Assembly (NCBI GenBank): GCA_030549495.1
Contig: JAUIRK010000681.1
Span: 1 to 64,000 of the forward strand
Origin: Nectonema munidae
Lineage: Eukaryota > Nematomorpha > Nectonematoida > Nectonematidae
Length of the DNA: 64,000 bases
Direction of reading: 5' to 3'
Shown: positions 36,801 through 44,903 of the stretch, piece by piece
Layout: each line of letters opens with the position of its first letter
Numbering within the stretch: position 1 is the first letter of the stretch
Notes under the pieces: generated by a model
The model's input: only the letters and a program-made list of their open reading frames with translations
What the model was told of the DNA's origin: nothing
Databases searched by the model: none
Made by a program: the position numbers and the translations under genes

Positions 36801-39008
36801 ATCATTTAAGTTTCAACATGCGCATCCGTAATTTTAAGCATTTTCCTTTTTTCTATATACCGCAAAGTTTTTTATACAAAATTTAAAATTTGACTTTATT
36901 CAAAATTTTTGATGGGTATTTCTTTATTATAACACACATGCATTCGCATCTTCTCTCTAAATTTTTAAGAAGTATAAAACTTGTGTTTGCTTAGAATAGC
37001 CATTATGATCCACATCCGCATAATTCTGACATCCGCATATGCTAGAATGTCAAATTTGATATCCGCATTCGCGGATACAAAAAATTTCACATCCATCTAC
37101 TAATTATATCAGAGTAATTCTTTTACACAGCGCTTTCCAACCTTTACCTTCGTGGAAGCCTTGAAATACATTAAATCTTTAAAGGAAGAATACACACAAA
37201 ATATATCAAAATTTTTTATTTTAAAATTGAAAAACTTTTGTAGGTAATCAATTTTCTTTTACTTTGATTTCATATTTGATTATATCTTTACATTTTTTCG
37301 GAATGCCTTGTAGATTATAATTAATTTTATATTTCTCAATTTACACAAATATCACGACTATGAAATGAAATAAGTTAAAAGAGCATCATTAGCTTATCTT
37401 ACTACTTTCCGCTGAACTCTTAGCGAGATTTTGCGCAACTACGCTTTCGGGAAACACCCGTTGGGAAACACTGCTTACCTATAGCTATCTGAAAAATTAT
37501 AAATATCAAAATTCAAATAAAGACAACCAGCTTCTAAAAAATAGTATCCTACATCTAAGAGTGACACCTGAAAGTATCTAAATTTAGATGTAAAACATCT
37601 GAAATGGCAACCCTTTCTTTTTTATAAATCTGCAAATGTACTCCCTTCTTTTAAACCAATTTCCCCTAAATGAGAAAAATGTTCAAAGTAACTTTTACCT
37701 CAGAGTTCTAATATTTTATACGACACTTTCATTCGTTCTTCAATTTATAAAATTTGTTTCAAATGTTCAAAGTATTCGCTTTTCATTTTTTTTCGATAAT
37801 AAAATTATCAAATGTGAGGGGGGGGCTTAAATTTTATGAAATGAAAATAATTAGATCAAAAAACGGGCTTAACCCTGAGCGAGGTTTTTAAGAACTAAAC
37901 ATTTGTTTTTTTCAATCAATTTTAATAAAAAAAAGTAGACCATTTTTATTCTATAAGTTAACACGCTTTATCAAAAGTGTTGTGTTCTGGTTATATTCTT
38001 ATAAACAAAGATGATATTAAATTAGAATCAAATAAATAATGCAACACGGAATATTTATAAAAAAAAAGTCGAAATTTTCGAGCACTACCCTTCTTAGGGG
38101 GAGTGAGTAAGGTTGGTTAGATACTTGGTTTCGAAAACTCAAGGTCTTAGGTTCGATCCCCCACCAAGCCTACTTTTTTCATAGTTCGATACCCTTCTCG
38201 ATGAAAACACCCAACGCTAACGTAACCTTACCTTTACCTTCAGTTCATTAGTTAGAAAAAAAATCTTTGAATAAAAATCGAATACGCTTAATTGGGGCAA
38301 ATTTAATTAAAATACCAGGTGGCAAGAAATCGCATATTAGCGAATGACTACTAAACTATTACACTTTTTAGCGGAAAATCAAAATTAACAGAAAACTAAA
38401 AAAAATTACTTAGTTTTTAAAAATTGAAATTAAGCAAAAAAGTTAACTCTAAAAAAATAATGGCAATCTCGATTTTTTAATTTAAATTTCTGAAATGAAA
38501 AAGCATGTAACAAAAATTCCTGCTTTTTTGTGAATATTTTCTTCAATTTTAAAAAATTTCTTAAAATTATTGTTTCTTGTATTTTTTAAAATTTTATACA
38601 CAAAAATTTATTTGCAAGAAAAGGATTGCCACAAATAAGACTTAAACTCACTTGTGAAAAAAGTAACTCACTAATAATTCCTCATATGAGTGGAAGAGTC
38701 GGAATTAAACTAAATTATGCAGCAGAAAATACAATTGGTTTGCTGGTAATTTGGCGCAATTGAGAGAGAAAATATAAGAAAAGATAAAAGTGTGTGTTAC
38801 ATCGTTTGTTGTGATCCATTTCCTGAACTAAACTCTTTTCTTCAACTTTTGGAGACAAATTTGGCAAAAAGAGAGAGGGCGAAAGCGCTGGTAATGGCGA
38901 AGAGGTGTTGGCGTCTAAAGACATGGGGGAGTGAGTGGAGGCTTGTGACATCGAGGACGGCTTATACGAAGAAATCAACGAAGTCGAAAACGGATATTCA
39001 CAATCCAT
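12447..39008 (-). CDS. MRTF: Myocardin-related transcription factor (MRTF), whole coding region in about 14 exons
   Basis: MRTFs are SRF co-activators held in the cytoplasm by G-actin bound to RPEL motifs and released to the nucleus when actin polymerises. Exons (minus strand, 5' to 3') are 39008-38801, 35479-35414, 33500-33363, 30364-30203, 29130-28523, [28007-27959, tentative], 26610-26457, 25571-25317, 24363-24095, 23762-23494, 22414-22240, 20876-20517, 15163-14042 and 12859-12447. Splice phases agree throughout if the tentative 49-nt exon is used, giving 4248 nt and 1415 residues. Domain order is three RPELs (about 70-190), an acidic stretch, a basic box SKSKIIKFHEYKGPP (about 540), SAP (about 727-762), zipper segments (about 975 onward) and a C-terminal activation-type region. 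This is the canonical family order. Ser/Pro/Asn-rich linkers occupy the remaining exons. The donor of the 20876 exon could instead be at 20502. Confidence 0.93.
13737..13800 (-). other. Possible cassette exon in the last MRTF intron
   Basis: A 64-nt stretch between an excellent acceptor, TTCCCTCTCTTGACAG, and donor GTAAGA. In the main MRTF phase it would add a few residues and then stop. In another frame it reads LAISTLLDSLNPPFNQTHCR. It could be an alternative exon giving a shortened activation domain, or a chance pair of sites. Confidence 0.35.
14042..15163 (-). CDS. MRTF: MRTF long exon: zipper segments and start of activation region
   Basis: A 1122-nt exon, phase 1 at both ends. It contains a heptad segment QAKIIQLQVELRKTTLQAQR, a tract rich in Asn and His, and a second related segment QAAQITQLQRDLQKATIQSN about 110 residues later. 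MRTF leucine zippers (KQIEELxRxLRQKQxLV) sit at this place and mediate dimerisation. The end has the acidic/hydrophobic motif NQALEDMLDSLFAAD, typical of an activation domain. The acceptor follows GTGATAG. A stronger donor, GTGAGT, lies 66 nt further on, in the same phase. Confidence 0.9.
15224..16439 (+). mobile_element. hAT-like transposon relic with 8-bp target duplication, in an MRTF intron
   Basis: The ends are TAGGGTGATTAC at 15224 and its near inverse GTAATTACCCTA at 16439. They are flanked by AAATAGAC (15216-15223) and ATATAGAC (16440-16447), 8-bp duplications differing at one base. The plus strand carries broken frames: a start near 15377, then 15480-15845 with LHFVGKKLAGEEYLIVLLKN and EIKLGVLKCLDGTAKAI, then 15884-16069. 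The GK ... KLGVLxxxDGTAK block recalls hAT-like transposases of invertebrates, and the 8-bp duplication agrees. Stops interrupt it. It lies only 60 bases upstream of the zipper exon's acceptor. Confidence 0.65.
16448..18074. other. MRTF intron, no recognised content
   Basis: AT-rich intron with no exon that fits the MRTF phases and no transposon block recognised. Confidence 0.45.
18075..18575. repeat. Tandem array A, about 147-bp units, ~3.3 copies
   Basis: The phrase TTTTATACCAA(T)TCGACCATG recurs at about 18218, 18365 and 18511, a spacing of 146-147. The phrase GCATTTAGAGGTTTTA recurs at 18114, 18264 and 18410. Copies are diverged by tens of percent. The array lies in the MRTF intron between the 20517 and 15163 exons. 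Confidence 0.8.
19320..19855. repeat. Tandem array B, about 147-bp units, ~3.5 copies
   Basis: The phrase AAAAAATGAATATCACCACTG recurs near 19358, 19502, 19657 and 19804 (spacings about 144-155). GATGAGCTGTCATAT and GATAAAAAGTTTCTTTTT also recur once per unit. The sequence is unrelated to array A although the unit length is nearly the same. A longer imperfect lead-in begins near 19270. Confidence 0.85.
19895..19964. mobile_element. piggyBac-type terminal end next to array B
   Basis: The sequence ends CCCAGCACTAATAGGGTTAA. In inverse this is TTAACCCTATTAGTGC, the usual look of a piggyBac end with its TTAA target. A GGGGGGCAC..GCCCCCC hairpin lies just inside. The matching left end was not found, so this is a piece, possibly of an element that contained array B. 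Confidence 0.45.
20517..20876 (-). CDS. MRTF: MRTF exon after SAP, low-complexity linker
   Basis: An exon encoding VNNSSLPTPTTCSSNLAPIY and a Ser/Pro/Ile-rich remainder ending PPLSVIEN. The acceptor ATCAAAG is weak but is the only one in phase. Two donors in the same phase are possible, at 20516 (GTAGAA) and 20501 (GTAATC), differing by five residues. Confidence 0.75.
22240..22414 (-). CDS. MRTF: MRTF exon, SAP domain
   Basis: A 175-nt exon after acceptor TTATTTTTCAG. It encodes VSELKNELKRRRLPVSGQKC, then ILLDRLKAFKDEI. This is the SAP helix-turn-helix (VAELKxELKxRxLPVSGTKxxLIERLxxYxD in MRTFs), a DNA-binding module. It leaves in phase 1 at GTATAT. Confidence 0.95.
22487..22580 (+). repeat. 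tRNA-derived SINE-like repeat
   Basis: An A-box-like GAGTGGTTAGATGCATGGC is followed about 65 bases later by a B-box-like AAGTTTGATCCGGGTG, then a T-rich tail. The spacing is longer than in a tRNA and the stem pairing is poor, so I call it a SINE head, not a tRNA gene. It lies between MRTF exons. Confidence 0.5.
23383..23455. mobile_element. hAT-type terminal fragment beside an MRTF exon
   Basis: Begins CAGTAGTGGCGAACGCGGC and runs to GTGTGGCTCTTA, the wording of many hAT ends (CAGxGGTGGCGAACC ... GTGGCTCT). Only one end is present, within 110 bases of the donor of the 23494 exon. Confidence 0.5.
23494..23762 (-). CDS. MRTF: MRTF exon, Ser/Pro-rich linker before SAP
   Basis: A 269-nt exon between TTTTTTTCAG and GTAATA. 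It encodes HNPDLAVLPVYNIAF and then a long Ser/Thr/Pro-rich stretch ending LPPQTFPTKLEDLT. The end LEDLT|VSELK joins the SAP exon exactly as vertebrate LDDMK|VAELKQ does. Confidence 0.88.
24095..25571 (-). CDS. MRTF: MRTF exons 25571-25317 and 24363-24095, basic box region
   Basis: Two exons joined in phase 2. The first ends SVVSKSKIIKFHE and the second starts YKGPPSALKQ, so the splice rebuilds the conserved MRTF basic box (KxxKxKFHEYKGPP in other animals), used for nuclear import and SRF contact. The second exon continues with LSTLEQQKLYLAMQSNKIPG, a Gln/Leu segment like that following the basic box in vertebrate MRTFs. Its donor, GTAATT at 24094, is the one whose phase fits the next exon. 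Confidence 0.85.
24638..24982. mobile_element. Inverted-repeat element (MITE-like)
   Basis: TGTAATACGAGGAGAC near 24648 faces GTCTTCCCGTATTACGAG near 24958, and both continue inward with TATATAAAGAC-type words. The arms are about 35-45 bases and imperfect. It is too short to encode anything. The family is unclear and no target duplication is evident. Confidence 0.6.
27115..27172. mobile_element. End fragment related to the 30651-30888 element
   Basis: In inverse it begins CAGGGCTGGGAATTGGGAGT and continues with GGAGTCGGAGG, like the ends of the 30651-30888 element. The partner end was not found. Confidence 0.4.
27195..27497. mobile_element. Short hAT-type non-autonomous element with target duplication
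   Basis: The ends TAGCGTTTTTCAAACTTT and, inverted, CAGCGTTTTTCACACTTTTC flank a GGGTCGCG-rich interior. CTATAATA at 27187-27194 and ATATAATA at 27498-27505 form an 8-bp duplication with one mismatch. 303 bp, no coding. Confidence 0.8.
27959..28007 (-). CDS. MRTF: Tentative 49-nt MRTF linking exon
   Basis: The flanking certain exons leave phase 0 and enter phase 1, so an exon of length 3n+1 is required between them. This 49-nt stretch lies between CTGTATCTTTAG and the strong donor GTAAGT. It is open in the needed frame, where it encodes FLYVNITVFLYFVENI. The peptide is not diagnostic. Another frame of the same DNA reads SIREHNGIPLFRREYS, which looks more protein-like but does not fit the phases. 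Transcript data would decide. Confidence 0.35.
28074..28267. mobile_element. pogo/Tigger-type MITE
   Basis: 194 bp bounded by TA dinucleotides (28072-28073 and 28268-28269). The left end is CAGAGGAACTTCGGTTAACG. The right end in inverse is CAGTGGAATCTTGGTTTGCA. This end wording and the TA target are those of pogo/Tigger derivatives. Its internal GTGAGT words mimic splice donors but are part of the element. Confidence 0.8.
28523..29130 (-). CDS. MRTF: MRTF exon 5, acidic and Ser/Asn-rich linker
   Basis: A 608-nt exon after acceptor ATTTTTAG. It begins DMIEVKKECRQ and contains the acidic run EDDEIIIDDNEECEV, then a Ser/Pro-rich segment ending KPMPAQ before donor GTATAT (phase 0). No domain is expected here in the family. 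The next certain exon needs phase 1, so a linking exon is missing or is the one at 27959-28007. Confidence 0.85.
30203..30364 (-). CDS. MRTF: MRTF exon 4, RPEL motif 3
   Basis: A 162-nt exon encoding SYKDPSIAEKHMQLKRIRLM, then DNLNDKLSHRPGPIDLIQAN and VLQADTNVSKVLA. It aligns with the family's QLKRARLADDLNEKIxxRPGPxELxxxNIL, the third RPEL. It is bounded by AACACTAG and a weaker donor, GTTGTT. Phase 1 at both ends. Confidence 0.95.
30651..30888. mobile_element. Short hAT-type non-autonomous element, perfect 8-bp duplication
   Basis: The left end is CAGGGTTGCGGACTTGGAGT, and the right end in inverse is CAGGGTTGTAGAGTTGGAGG. ATAGAAAT flanks both sides exactly (30643-30650, 30889-30896). 238 bp, non-coding. 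The exact duplication suggests a fairly young insertion. Confidence 0.88.
32330..32352. mobile_element. Lone hAT-like end
   Basis: GTTGGCCATCCCTG, the inverse of CAGGGATGGCCAAC, is a common hAT terminal sequence. The opposite end was not found. Confidence 0.35.
33363..33500 (-). CDS. MRTF: MRTF exon 3, RPEL motif 2
   Basis: A 138-nt exon, phase 1 at both ends. Joined to exon 2 it reads GIMPPLRCPPQYHEQ, then LERARTEDILRRKI and RPNRSTLIEQHIIP. Vertebrate and fly proteins have PPLKxxxxxHEQRxxLERARTxDxLKxKIxxRPxRxELxxxHIL at this point. The acceptor is TTATTAAG and the donor GTAAAT. The plus-strand frame covering this stretch is only a shadow. Confidence 0.93.
34468..34590. repeat. Long imperfect hairpin
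   Basis: TTTGAGGGTATCTAGTCAAA..CCCCG..ACCAAAATCCTCG faces GGGGATTTTGGTAGG..GGGGATTTTGACTAGG..CAAATTTGAG. The arms are about 45-50 bases with a short loop and the CGGGGATTTTG word is doubled in the right arm. It looks like a small foldback element. It lies in the RPEL1-RPEL2 intron. Confidence 0.75.
35414..35479 (-). CDS. MRTF: MRTF exon 2, RPEL motif 1
   Basis: A 66-nt exon between TTTTTTTTCAG and GTAAGT. It encodes LQVKLMTRRPINQLVEQGIM followed by Pro, matching the family's LxLxxRRTREELVSQGIMPP, an actin-binding RPEL. It is phase 1 at both ends. Confidence 0.93.
36749..37098. mobile_element. GCGGATATCC-rich inverted-repeat element
   Basis: AGATGTATCGGATATCCGCA at the left faces GATATCCGCATTCGCGGATA..TTTCACATCCATCTA at the right, with further CATCCGCA words inside. 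Related words (TGCGGATGCAGATA, TGCGGATGAGGATG) occur at 35697-35770. It is probably a non-autonomous DNA transposon family. No target duplication is clear. Confidence 0.5.
38088..38225 (+). repeat. tRNA-derived SINE-like repeat
   Basis: A tRNA-like head carries GTTGGTTAGATACTTGG (A-box-like) and AGGTTCGATCCCCCACC (a good B box). It is followed by a tail containing GTTCGATACCCTTCTCGATG and AAAACACCC, shared with the minus-strand copy at 8478-8555. The two-copy tail supports a SINE family. Confidence 0.65.
38801..39008 (-). CDS. MRTF: MRTF exon 1, start codon
   Basis: The ATG at 39008 lies in the context GCAATGG and is the first in-frame methionine after an upstream in-frame TGA. It opens MDCEYPFSTSLISSYKPS, a Ser/Pro-rich N-terminus. 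The exon ends in VQEMDHNKR with donor GTAACA in phase 1 and joins SLQVKLMTRRP, giving the basic lead-in normally found just before RPEL1. Upstream noncoding exons are possible. Confidence 0.75.
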
Positions 39009-41650
39009 TGCGCAATTATTCCTCTTTCAATGCTCTTCTTCGTATTCTTTCGTAGAGAATGAAAATTATGAGATTTTTCTATACACCAAAATTTTAGACG
39101 CGAAATTATGGTGTATAAAAAAAACAAAATATTTGAGCGCTCTTACACTACTCTCAGTGATGGCCTACGTTACGGCATGAAAAAATTTTCGTAATGCGCT
39201 ATTTAAAAAGCTTATTGAAGATTTGAAATAAAATCGAAACGTAACAACGTAGATAAACATAATCAAAAAGGTTTGTTGTTTTTTTGCGTTGCGAATATCC
39301 ATATTACACTGTCTATTAGTATTGTCGATATATAACATTAAATAACAAATGCACGTAAAATTAGATACATTTCTCACTTTTTTATAATTGTTAAAATATA
39401 TTTTAAAAGAATATTTGTCTGAAACTCAACCGTAAAACAAGTAAAGTCTCACAAGCCAAACAAGTCGTTTCTTCTAGTAATAATTCTAAGGGAATCATGT
39501 ACGTAGGTAGGTATATATATATTGGCTCGAACTTTTTTTCTAAGTAAAATTTCTCCAAAATTAAAAAATGTTTCATATGCTACAAAATGTTAACCTACTT
39601 CATTTCGGTAGTGCTGTTATATGGTAAAAGTTAAATGGCCTTCAAAAGTTGAACTCAAAATCTTAATTTATTGAACTTAGAAAAAATTTATTCTAATATT
39701 ATAAAATTTTGAAAATATTTAGTTTTGATATTTTTTTATTTTAACCATTTTGACTGAATTTTTCTGTTAAAATTTTAAACTTTAAAACAAGCTTTATTCT
39801 CCCTGCTATTTAAAAAGTAACACCACCCCACCCCTCCCTCTCCACACTTCCTCGATGTGCTATTCTGTTTTTATGTTGTCAATGAAGTGTATCATTTGAA
39901 TCCTTGTTTCAAAGAATCCCTGATAGACAGAGGCTTTGAGTAATTTGTTCTGTATACACTGGATTATGGACAAACGTGCGTGAAAAAGGTCACCCATCCT
40001 CTTCATATATTTTTGTCTCAAAACATAATGCTTTGAGAGTATCAAATCCTTCAATTGCAAGCAATTTTTATAAACATTTCTAGTACGTGGATGAATGCGA
40101 ACATAATAAGTGATCTGATGAGATTTCATTGATTTGATCATGCACACACAATGGTGTGTTACTTTCGTAAGCTCCACAAGTCAACATTTATACCATACAG
40201 AGTCTTGAAAAACTTTCAGACCAAAATGATTATGCAAAATAGTAGGCAACATTAAAAGAGGAAAACTCCTGCACTTGAGTGATTTTGCAATTTTTCAAGA
40301 TTTTTTTAAAACGTATATGATTTTAAATACGGTCAAAATAATCCCATTTTCATCTTAGAGTCTTATCACAACTTCGAGCTTTGGTCATTATAGCTGATTG
40401 TCATACGCCAGAACTTTTCAAGTTTTAATTTTAGCAACCGTACAGAAATGTGTAAAACATGGCTGTAGCAAATTTTTTAAACCCCGTACAGAGAACATTA
40501 ATGGGGTTTAAATTTTTCGAACTTTAAACAAATCTAAATGAAACCTGAAATCTAAATGAGATTTAGGAAAAATTAAAAAAGAAAGAAATACCTCCTTTAT
40601 ATATCACAGTCACTTGAAAGCATTCCGACATGAAAAGGCAGTAAATTGTCAGTACTAAACAAAAGAACCTCCAAAAAAATCCGCGAAAATGTAAAATATA
40701 TTGAAGGAAAAGCAAACAATCAAATTACAATCGAAATATAAAAATAGAGCAGAGCGAAAGGAGGACTTCCAAAGGAAAAGAACGTTGAAGAATATTCGAG
40801 AATGGGGATGTAAAACCCATGGGATAAATCACGAAAAATTTAAAAGGCATTGGCATAGAATTTTAAAGGAAGTAGAATCTTTTAGACTTTCTTTCATGCA
40901 GTACATCAGAACTGAGACCACTCAGTGAACGAGGCAAGTGAAACTTGGGCAGAAGGAAAGGAGGAGAAGGAGGTAGAGGAAAAGGACACGACGCTCTTCA
41001 CCAAAACTTGAAAATAAACAGAAGAGATTTCTATCTAATGCAAGATTACGCGCGCACGCATACACCGAGGCATACCAACGTCATCTTGGCACGAATGATT
41101 GATGTTGAGTGCTAGTATGTGATGTGGAATAAATCGATAAATGTAGGAAAGCCGTACTCTCACTCACCACCACTACAGAGTGCGTGATGTATTATATGTT
41201 TTCATAGAGACCAAGATTTGTGTTGATGATTAAAACGAGTGTGTGCCCATAAAATCGATAATGTGATATACGCAATAAGAGCAATGGAAAACGAAGAGGC
41301 AAGAAGCGTAGTAACGAACTACGCATACACTAGGGCTGCCATATTTATTTCCAGATCGTCGTCAACCCGGACAATTTTGAATATGCAGAGCATTTCAAGC
41401 AATGCTGAGAACAGTCGTGTGTGTTTATACTTATGCACAAAGAAAAGTCACATAAAATTCACTTAATTTCTTAAATCTTTAAGGAGGAAATTTTCTAGGA
41501 GTTAACACTTAAAACACTTTTTTATTTTCAAAATCTTGAAGCTTGATTTTTAAGCTTTTGTGTACCTTCTAATTTGATATCTTCCTTGATTTCTATTCAG
41601 TTTTTGGCAGGTCGAAAAAGTTTGCTTGTGAGCACTATGTCCTTACTTTG
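39009..41650. other. Region upstream of MRTF: possible 5' UTR or promoter, no gene recognised
   Basis: From the start codon outward there is 5' UTR-like sequence and then unassigned DNA. A more GC-rich, purine-rich patch at about 40920-41460, with GAGGCAAG and GCGCGCACGC words, could be an upstream promoter or noncoding exon, but I see no clear core signal. Frames at 39860-40177 (minus) and 40701-40928 (plus) match nothing I recognise. Confidence 0.35.
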
Positions 41651-41654
41651 TGTG

Positions 41655-42350
41655 GTAGTTTTTTTACCTTAATTGGTGCGGTGGGGTAAAAAAAACCCCC
41701 AAAGATTTTTGTAAGAATATAGTCAAAAATGAATATAGAATAGATCATAAAAAACAAACATATTAAATGCTAAATATTTAAAATTAAATATGCTAAAATT
41801 TATATTCGTTTTTGTTTTTCTTTTTGAAATTTAACGCCATCTATTTTTTATGAATATTTTTTGAGCAAACTTCATCAGTTATTTTGAAACTAATTTTCAA
41901 GCTAAAAATAACAAAATAATCACACATGAAGATATGAATTAAAATTTTATAAATTAAATTTACAATTTTATAAGCATAAAATGAATCTATTTTTTATATT
42001 TGAAATTTACAAAGAAATATTTCCAAAAAAGTATGTTTTGATGTTTTTTACAAGTAAAACTCTCACATTTCGAGCACGTAATAATTGTCGTCTCCTTGGG
42101 CAAAATTTGAATCTTGAAAACTTATTGGTTTTTGAAACAGTAAAACTTGTGCAGAATCAGTCTCTATAAAAGAAGAAATTAAATCCTTGATATTCTTAGA
42201 TGCACTTCTACTACTGTTTTTCATTTTCATGCTTATCAAACATAATTCTTTACCAAGGTCTAACTTACTTCGCACAAGTTTTGAACAATGATTACTTAGT
42301 TTATGTATTACATAAGCTTTAATTCCAGCATTGTTGCATAAACCATAAAT
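41655..42350 (-). repeat. Left inverted arm of the piggyBac element, containing a copy of its own transposase 3' end
   Basis: Read on the minus strand, this arm matches plus-strand 44035-44695 over its length at high identity. Shared blocks include GCAACAATGCTGGAATTAA, TATCAAGGATTTAATTTCTT, CGTGCTCGAAATGTGAGAGT and the outer GGTGGGGTAAAAAA. It includes codons for the last transposase residues and the Cys-rich tail. The normal short piggyBac terminal repeat is thus replaced by an arm of roughly 650 bases. Confidence 0.85.
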
Positions 42351-42506
42351 AATAATAACGTTTACTTAGACTTTCAAAATTGTTTCTTGAAATAATCTTC
42401 TGATTTCATCAATCACTCAATAATCTTCTGAATTCATTGTTGCTCAATCGATATTTTATACCTTGAAAACTATTGCAATTTGTGTATGTCTGCGTAACTT
42501 ATATAA

Positions 42507-42556
42507 GTTTGAGTGTATGAGAAAGTATGTAGTTTGAGTGTATGAGAAAGTATGTA
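42507..42556. repeat. Perfect 25-bp tandem duplication
   Basis: Two exact head-to-tail copies of a 25-base unit beginning GTTTGAGTGTATGAGAAAG, between the left arm and the start of the piggyBac transposase. Confidence 0.95.
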
Positions 42557-44903
42557 ACAGATGTATTTTCTCAACGCAATCAAATAAAACTATCAATCAA
42601 TTTATTCATTTGCTTTTTGCTGCATTATTTCCTCAATTTATTTTGTTTCTGCTTTATACTCTGCTAAACCTCGATCTTTTTGTTGTCTATCCAGTTGAAC
42701 TGATTTTATTTTATTCACAAATGACTTTTATTGATGAAATTAGAGAACTACTCAAGGAAACAACCGTTACTGAAGAAATCTTGGATTCTTCAGATTGTTC
42801 CGAGTCTGACTTTGAAAAAGTTTCTTGCCATTTTTCTGATAGTGAAGAATCAAATTTTGATGAATCTGACAATAACAACAAAAATTCTTCTGACACAAGT
42901 GCAATCTTCTGGACTGACAAGCCAATTTCTACCACGTCTCGAACCCGAAAGCATAATATTGTGACTCATCTTCCTGGATTGAAAGGCAAAAGTAAAAAAA
43001 ATTTAACTGTTCTTGAATCTTTCGAACTTTTTTTTGATAAAGACATGATCTATATGATTATGAAAAGCACCAATCTTTTTATAGAGACAGTGAAAAACAA
43101 TTATAAAGAAGCTAGTTACTCAAGCGACACAGATGTCACAGAAATAAAAGCTTTTATAGAAATCTTATTTGTAACAGGAGCGCTCCATTCTAATGATCTC
43201 AATTTCAACGATATTTGGAACAATTTTGGCTTCGGTTGTGATTTTATAAAGAATGTAATGTTTCACAAAGATTTTTATTTTTATTTTTATTTTTATGTCG
43301 ATGTATTAGATTTGATGACAAAAGTCCGAGAAGTATCAGAAAAAGTTTCGACAAGTTGGCTGCTATTAGATGGTTTTTTGATTGTTACGTAAAAAATTGT
43401 ACATCTTTGTATACCCCGCATGAATTTCTTACAGTTGATGAAGGGATTTTCCCCTTCAAAGGTAGATGTGGTTTTAGGATGTATTTTGGATCTGCAAAAC
43501 CAAAGAATTATGGTCTTCGTGTTTACGCTTTAATAGACGCATAAACTTTTTATACACTCAATCTAGAAGTTTATGTTGGAAAACAAGTCGGTGTACAAAG
43601 ACTTAGCAATTCACCATCAGATGTTGTAAAGCGATTGATTGCTCCTATTTCAGGAACAGGAAGGAATGTCACCACTGACAATTGGTACACTAGATTGATT
43701 TGGCACTGGATTTAAAGGCGCAACATAAGCTAACATTGGTTGGAACAATAAGAAAAAATAGAAAAGGTGTTCCCAAAAATTTTTCAAGTAACATGAAAAA
43801 AATTTTTTCAAGTAAGTTTTTATTCACAAAAGATTTAACACTGGTGTCATGGATTCCTAAAAAAAATGAAGTTGTAACGCTTCTTTCTACGATGCATCAT
43901 GATAAAAGTATTGAAAAAATTGGAAAGAAAATACCTGAAATTATAAATTTTTACAATGAAACAAAATATGGTGTTGACTTGGTAAACCAATTATCATCAA
44001 GATATAATGTAGCAAGAAGATGGCCAATGTGCATTTTTATGGTTTATGCAACAATGCTGGAATTAACGCTTATGTAATACATAAACTAAGTAATCCTTCT
44101 TCAAAACTTGTGAGAAGAAAGTTTTTATTAGATCTTGGTAAATAATTATGTTTGGAAAGCCAGAAAATAAGAAAAAGTAATAGAAGTGTCTCTAAAAATA
44201 TCAAGGATTTAATTTCTTCATTTATAGACTGATTCTGCAGAAGTTTCAACTGTTTCAACATCCAAAAAGTTAAGATGCAAATTTTGCCTAAGGAAAGATG
44301 ACAAAAAACAAAGATAACGTGCTCGAAATGTGAGAGTTTTATTTGTAAAAAACACCAAAACATACTTTGTGGAAATTGTGCTTTGTAAATTTCATAAAGA
44401 TAAAAATGATGAATTGATTTTATGTTGTTAATAAAATTCTAATTTTACTTTTTAAAAAATAGTTTCAAATAACCATGAAGAAGTGTACTCAAAAAATATT
44501 TCTACAAAAATAGATGGCGTTAAATTTAATAATTATTAATTTTACATATTTAACATTTAGTATGCTTGTTTCTTTACGAACTATTCTATAATGATTTTCC
44601 ATCAATATTCGTACAAAAAATTTTGGGGTTTTTTTTTACCCCACCGCACTACAAGGTAAAAAAACATTACCGCACTAACTAAGTGTAAGAAAACGATATT
44701 TTCTAGAGTTGGCGCCTTTTTAGTTTTTAAAAAATTTCATTTAAATGTTTGATTTTTTTAACCTTTAACAGTGCGCACGTATAAGGTGAAATTCAACTGC
44801 TTCACTTTTAATAAAAGTTCATCTTTTTGATTTATCATGCATAGTTGATAAGTTCTTGACGTGTATTTTATTCGAGTTGCTATGCTAAACAAAAAATACT
44901 GTA

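Larger units (their letters stand above)
35480..38800 (-). other. First coding intron of MRTF, no exon seen
   Basis: A 3.3-kb intron containing GCGGAT-rich repeats (35690-35790 and 36749-37098), a SINE-like repeat at 38088-38225 and otherwise unassigned AT-rich sequence. Confidence 0.5.
41655..44695 (+). mobile_element. piggyBac transposon with very long inverted arms, transposase broken
   Basis: The plus strand carries a piggyBac-family transposase (DDE_Tnp_1_7), starting with ATG at about 42721 (MTFIDEIRELL and an acidic N-terminus). Core blocks include TDVTEIKAFIEIL, LTVDEGIFPFKGRCGFRMYF, NLEVYVGKQ, SDVVKRLIAPISGTGRNVTT followed by DNWYT, KLTLVGTIRKNRKGVPK, TMHHD and KYGVDLVNQLSSRYNVARRW. 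All three catalytic aspartates (TVDE, TTDN, GVDL) are present, and a Cys-rich end (CSKCESFICKKH) follows. At least three frame changes or stops interrupt it. The outer ends share a TTTTTTTACCTT word and GTGCGGTGGGGTAAAAAA. Arms 41655-42350 and 44035-44695 are inverted copies of each other. Confidence 0.9.

Noticed and set aside
38088-38225. Possible tRNA gene
   Set aside because: The B box is good but the stems do not pair as a cloverleaf and a SINE-like tail shared with another locus follows.
39860-40177. 105-residue minus-strand frame just upstream of MRTF
   Set aside because: No recognised domain, no splice or promoter support; frames of this size arise often in this window's transposon-derived DNA.
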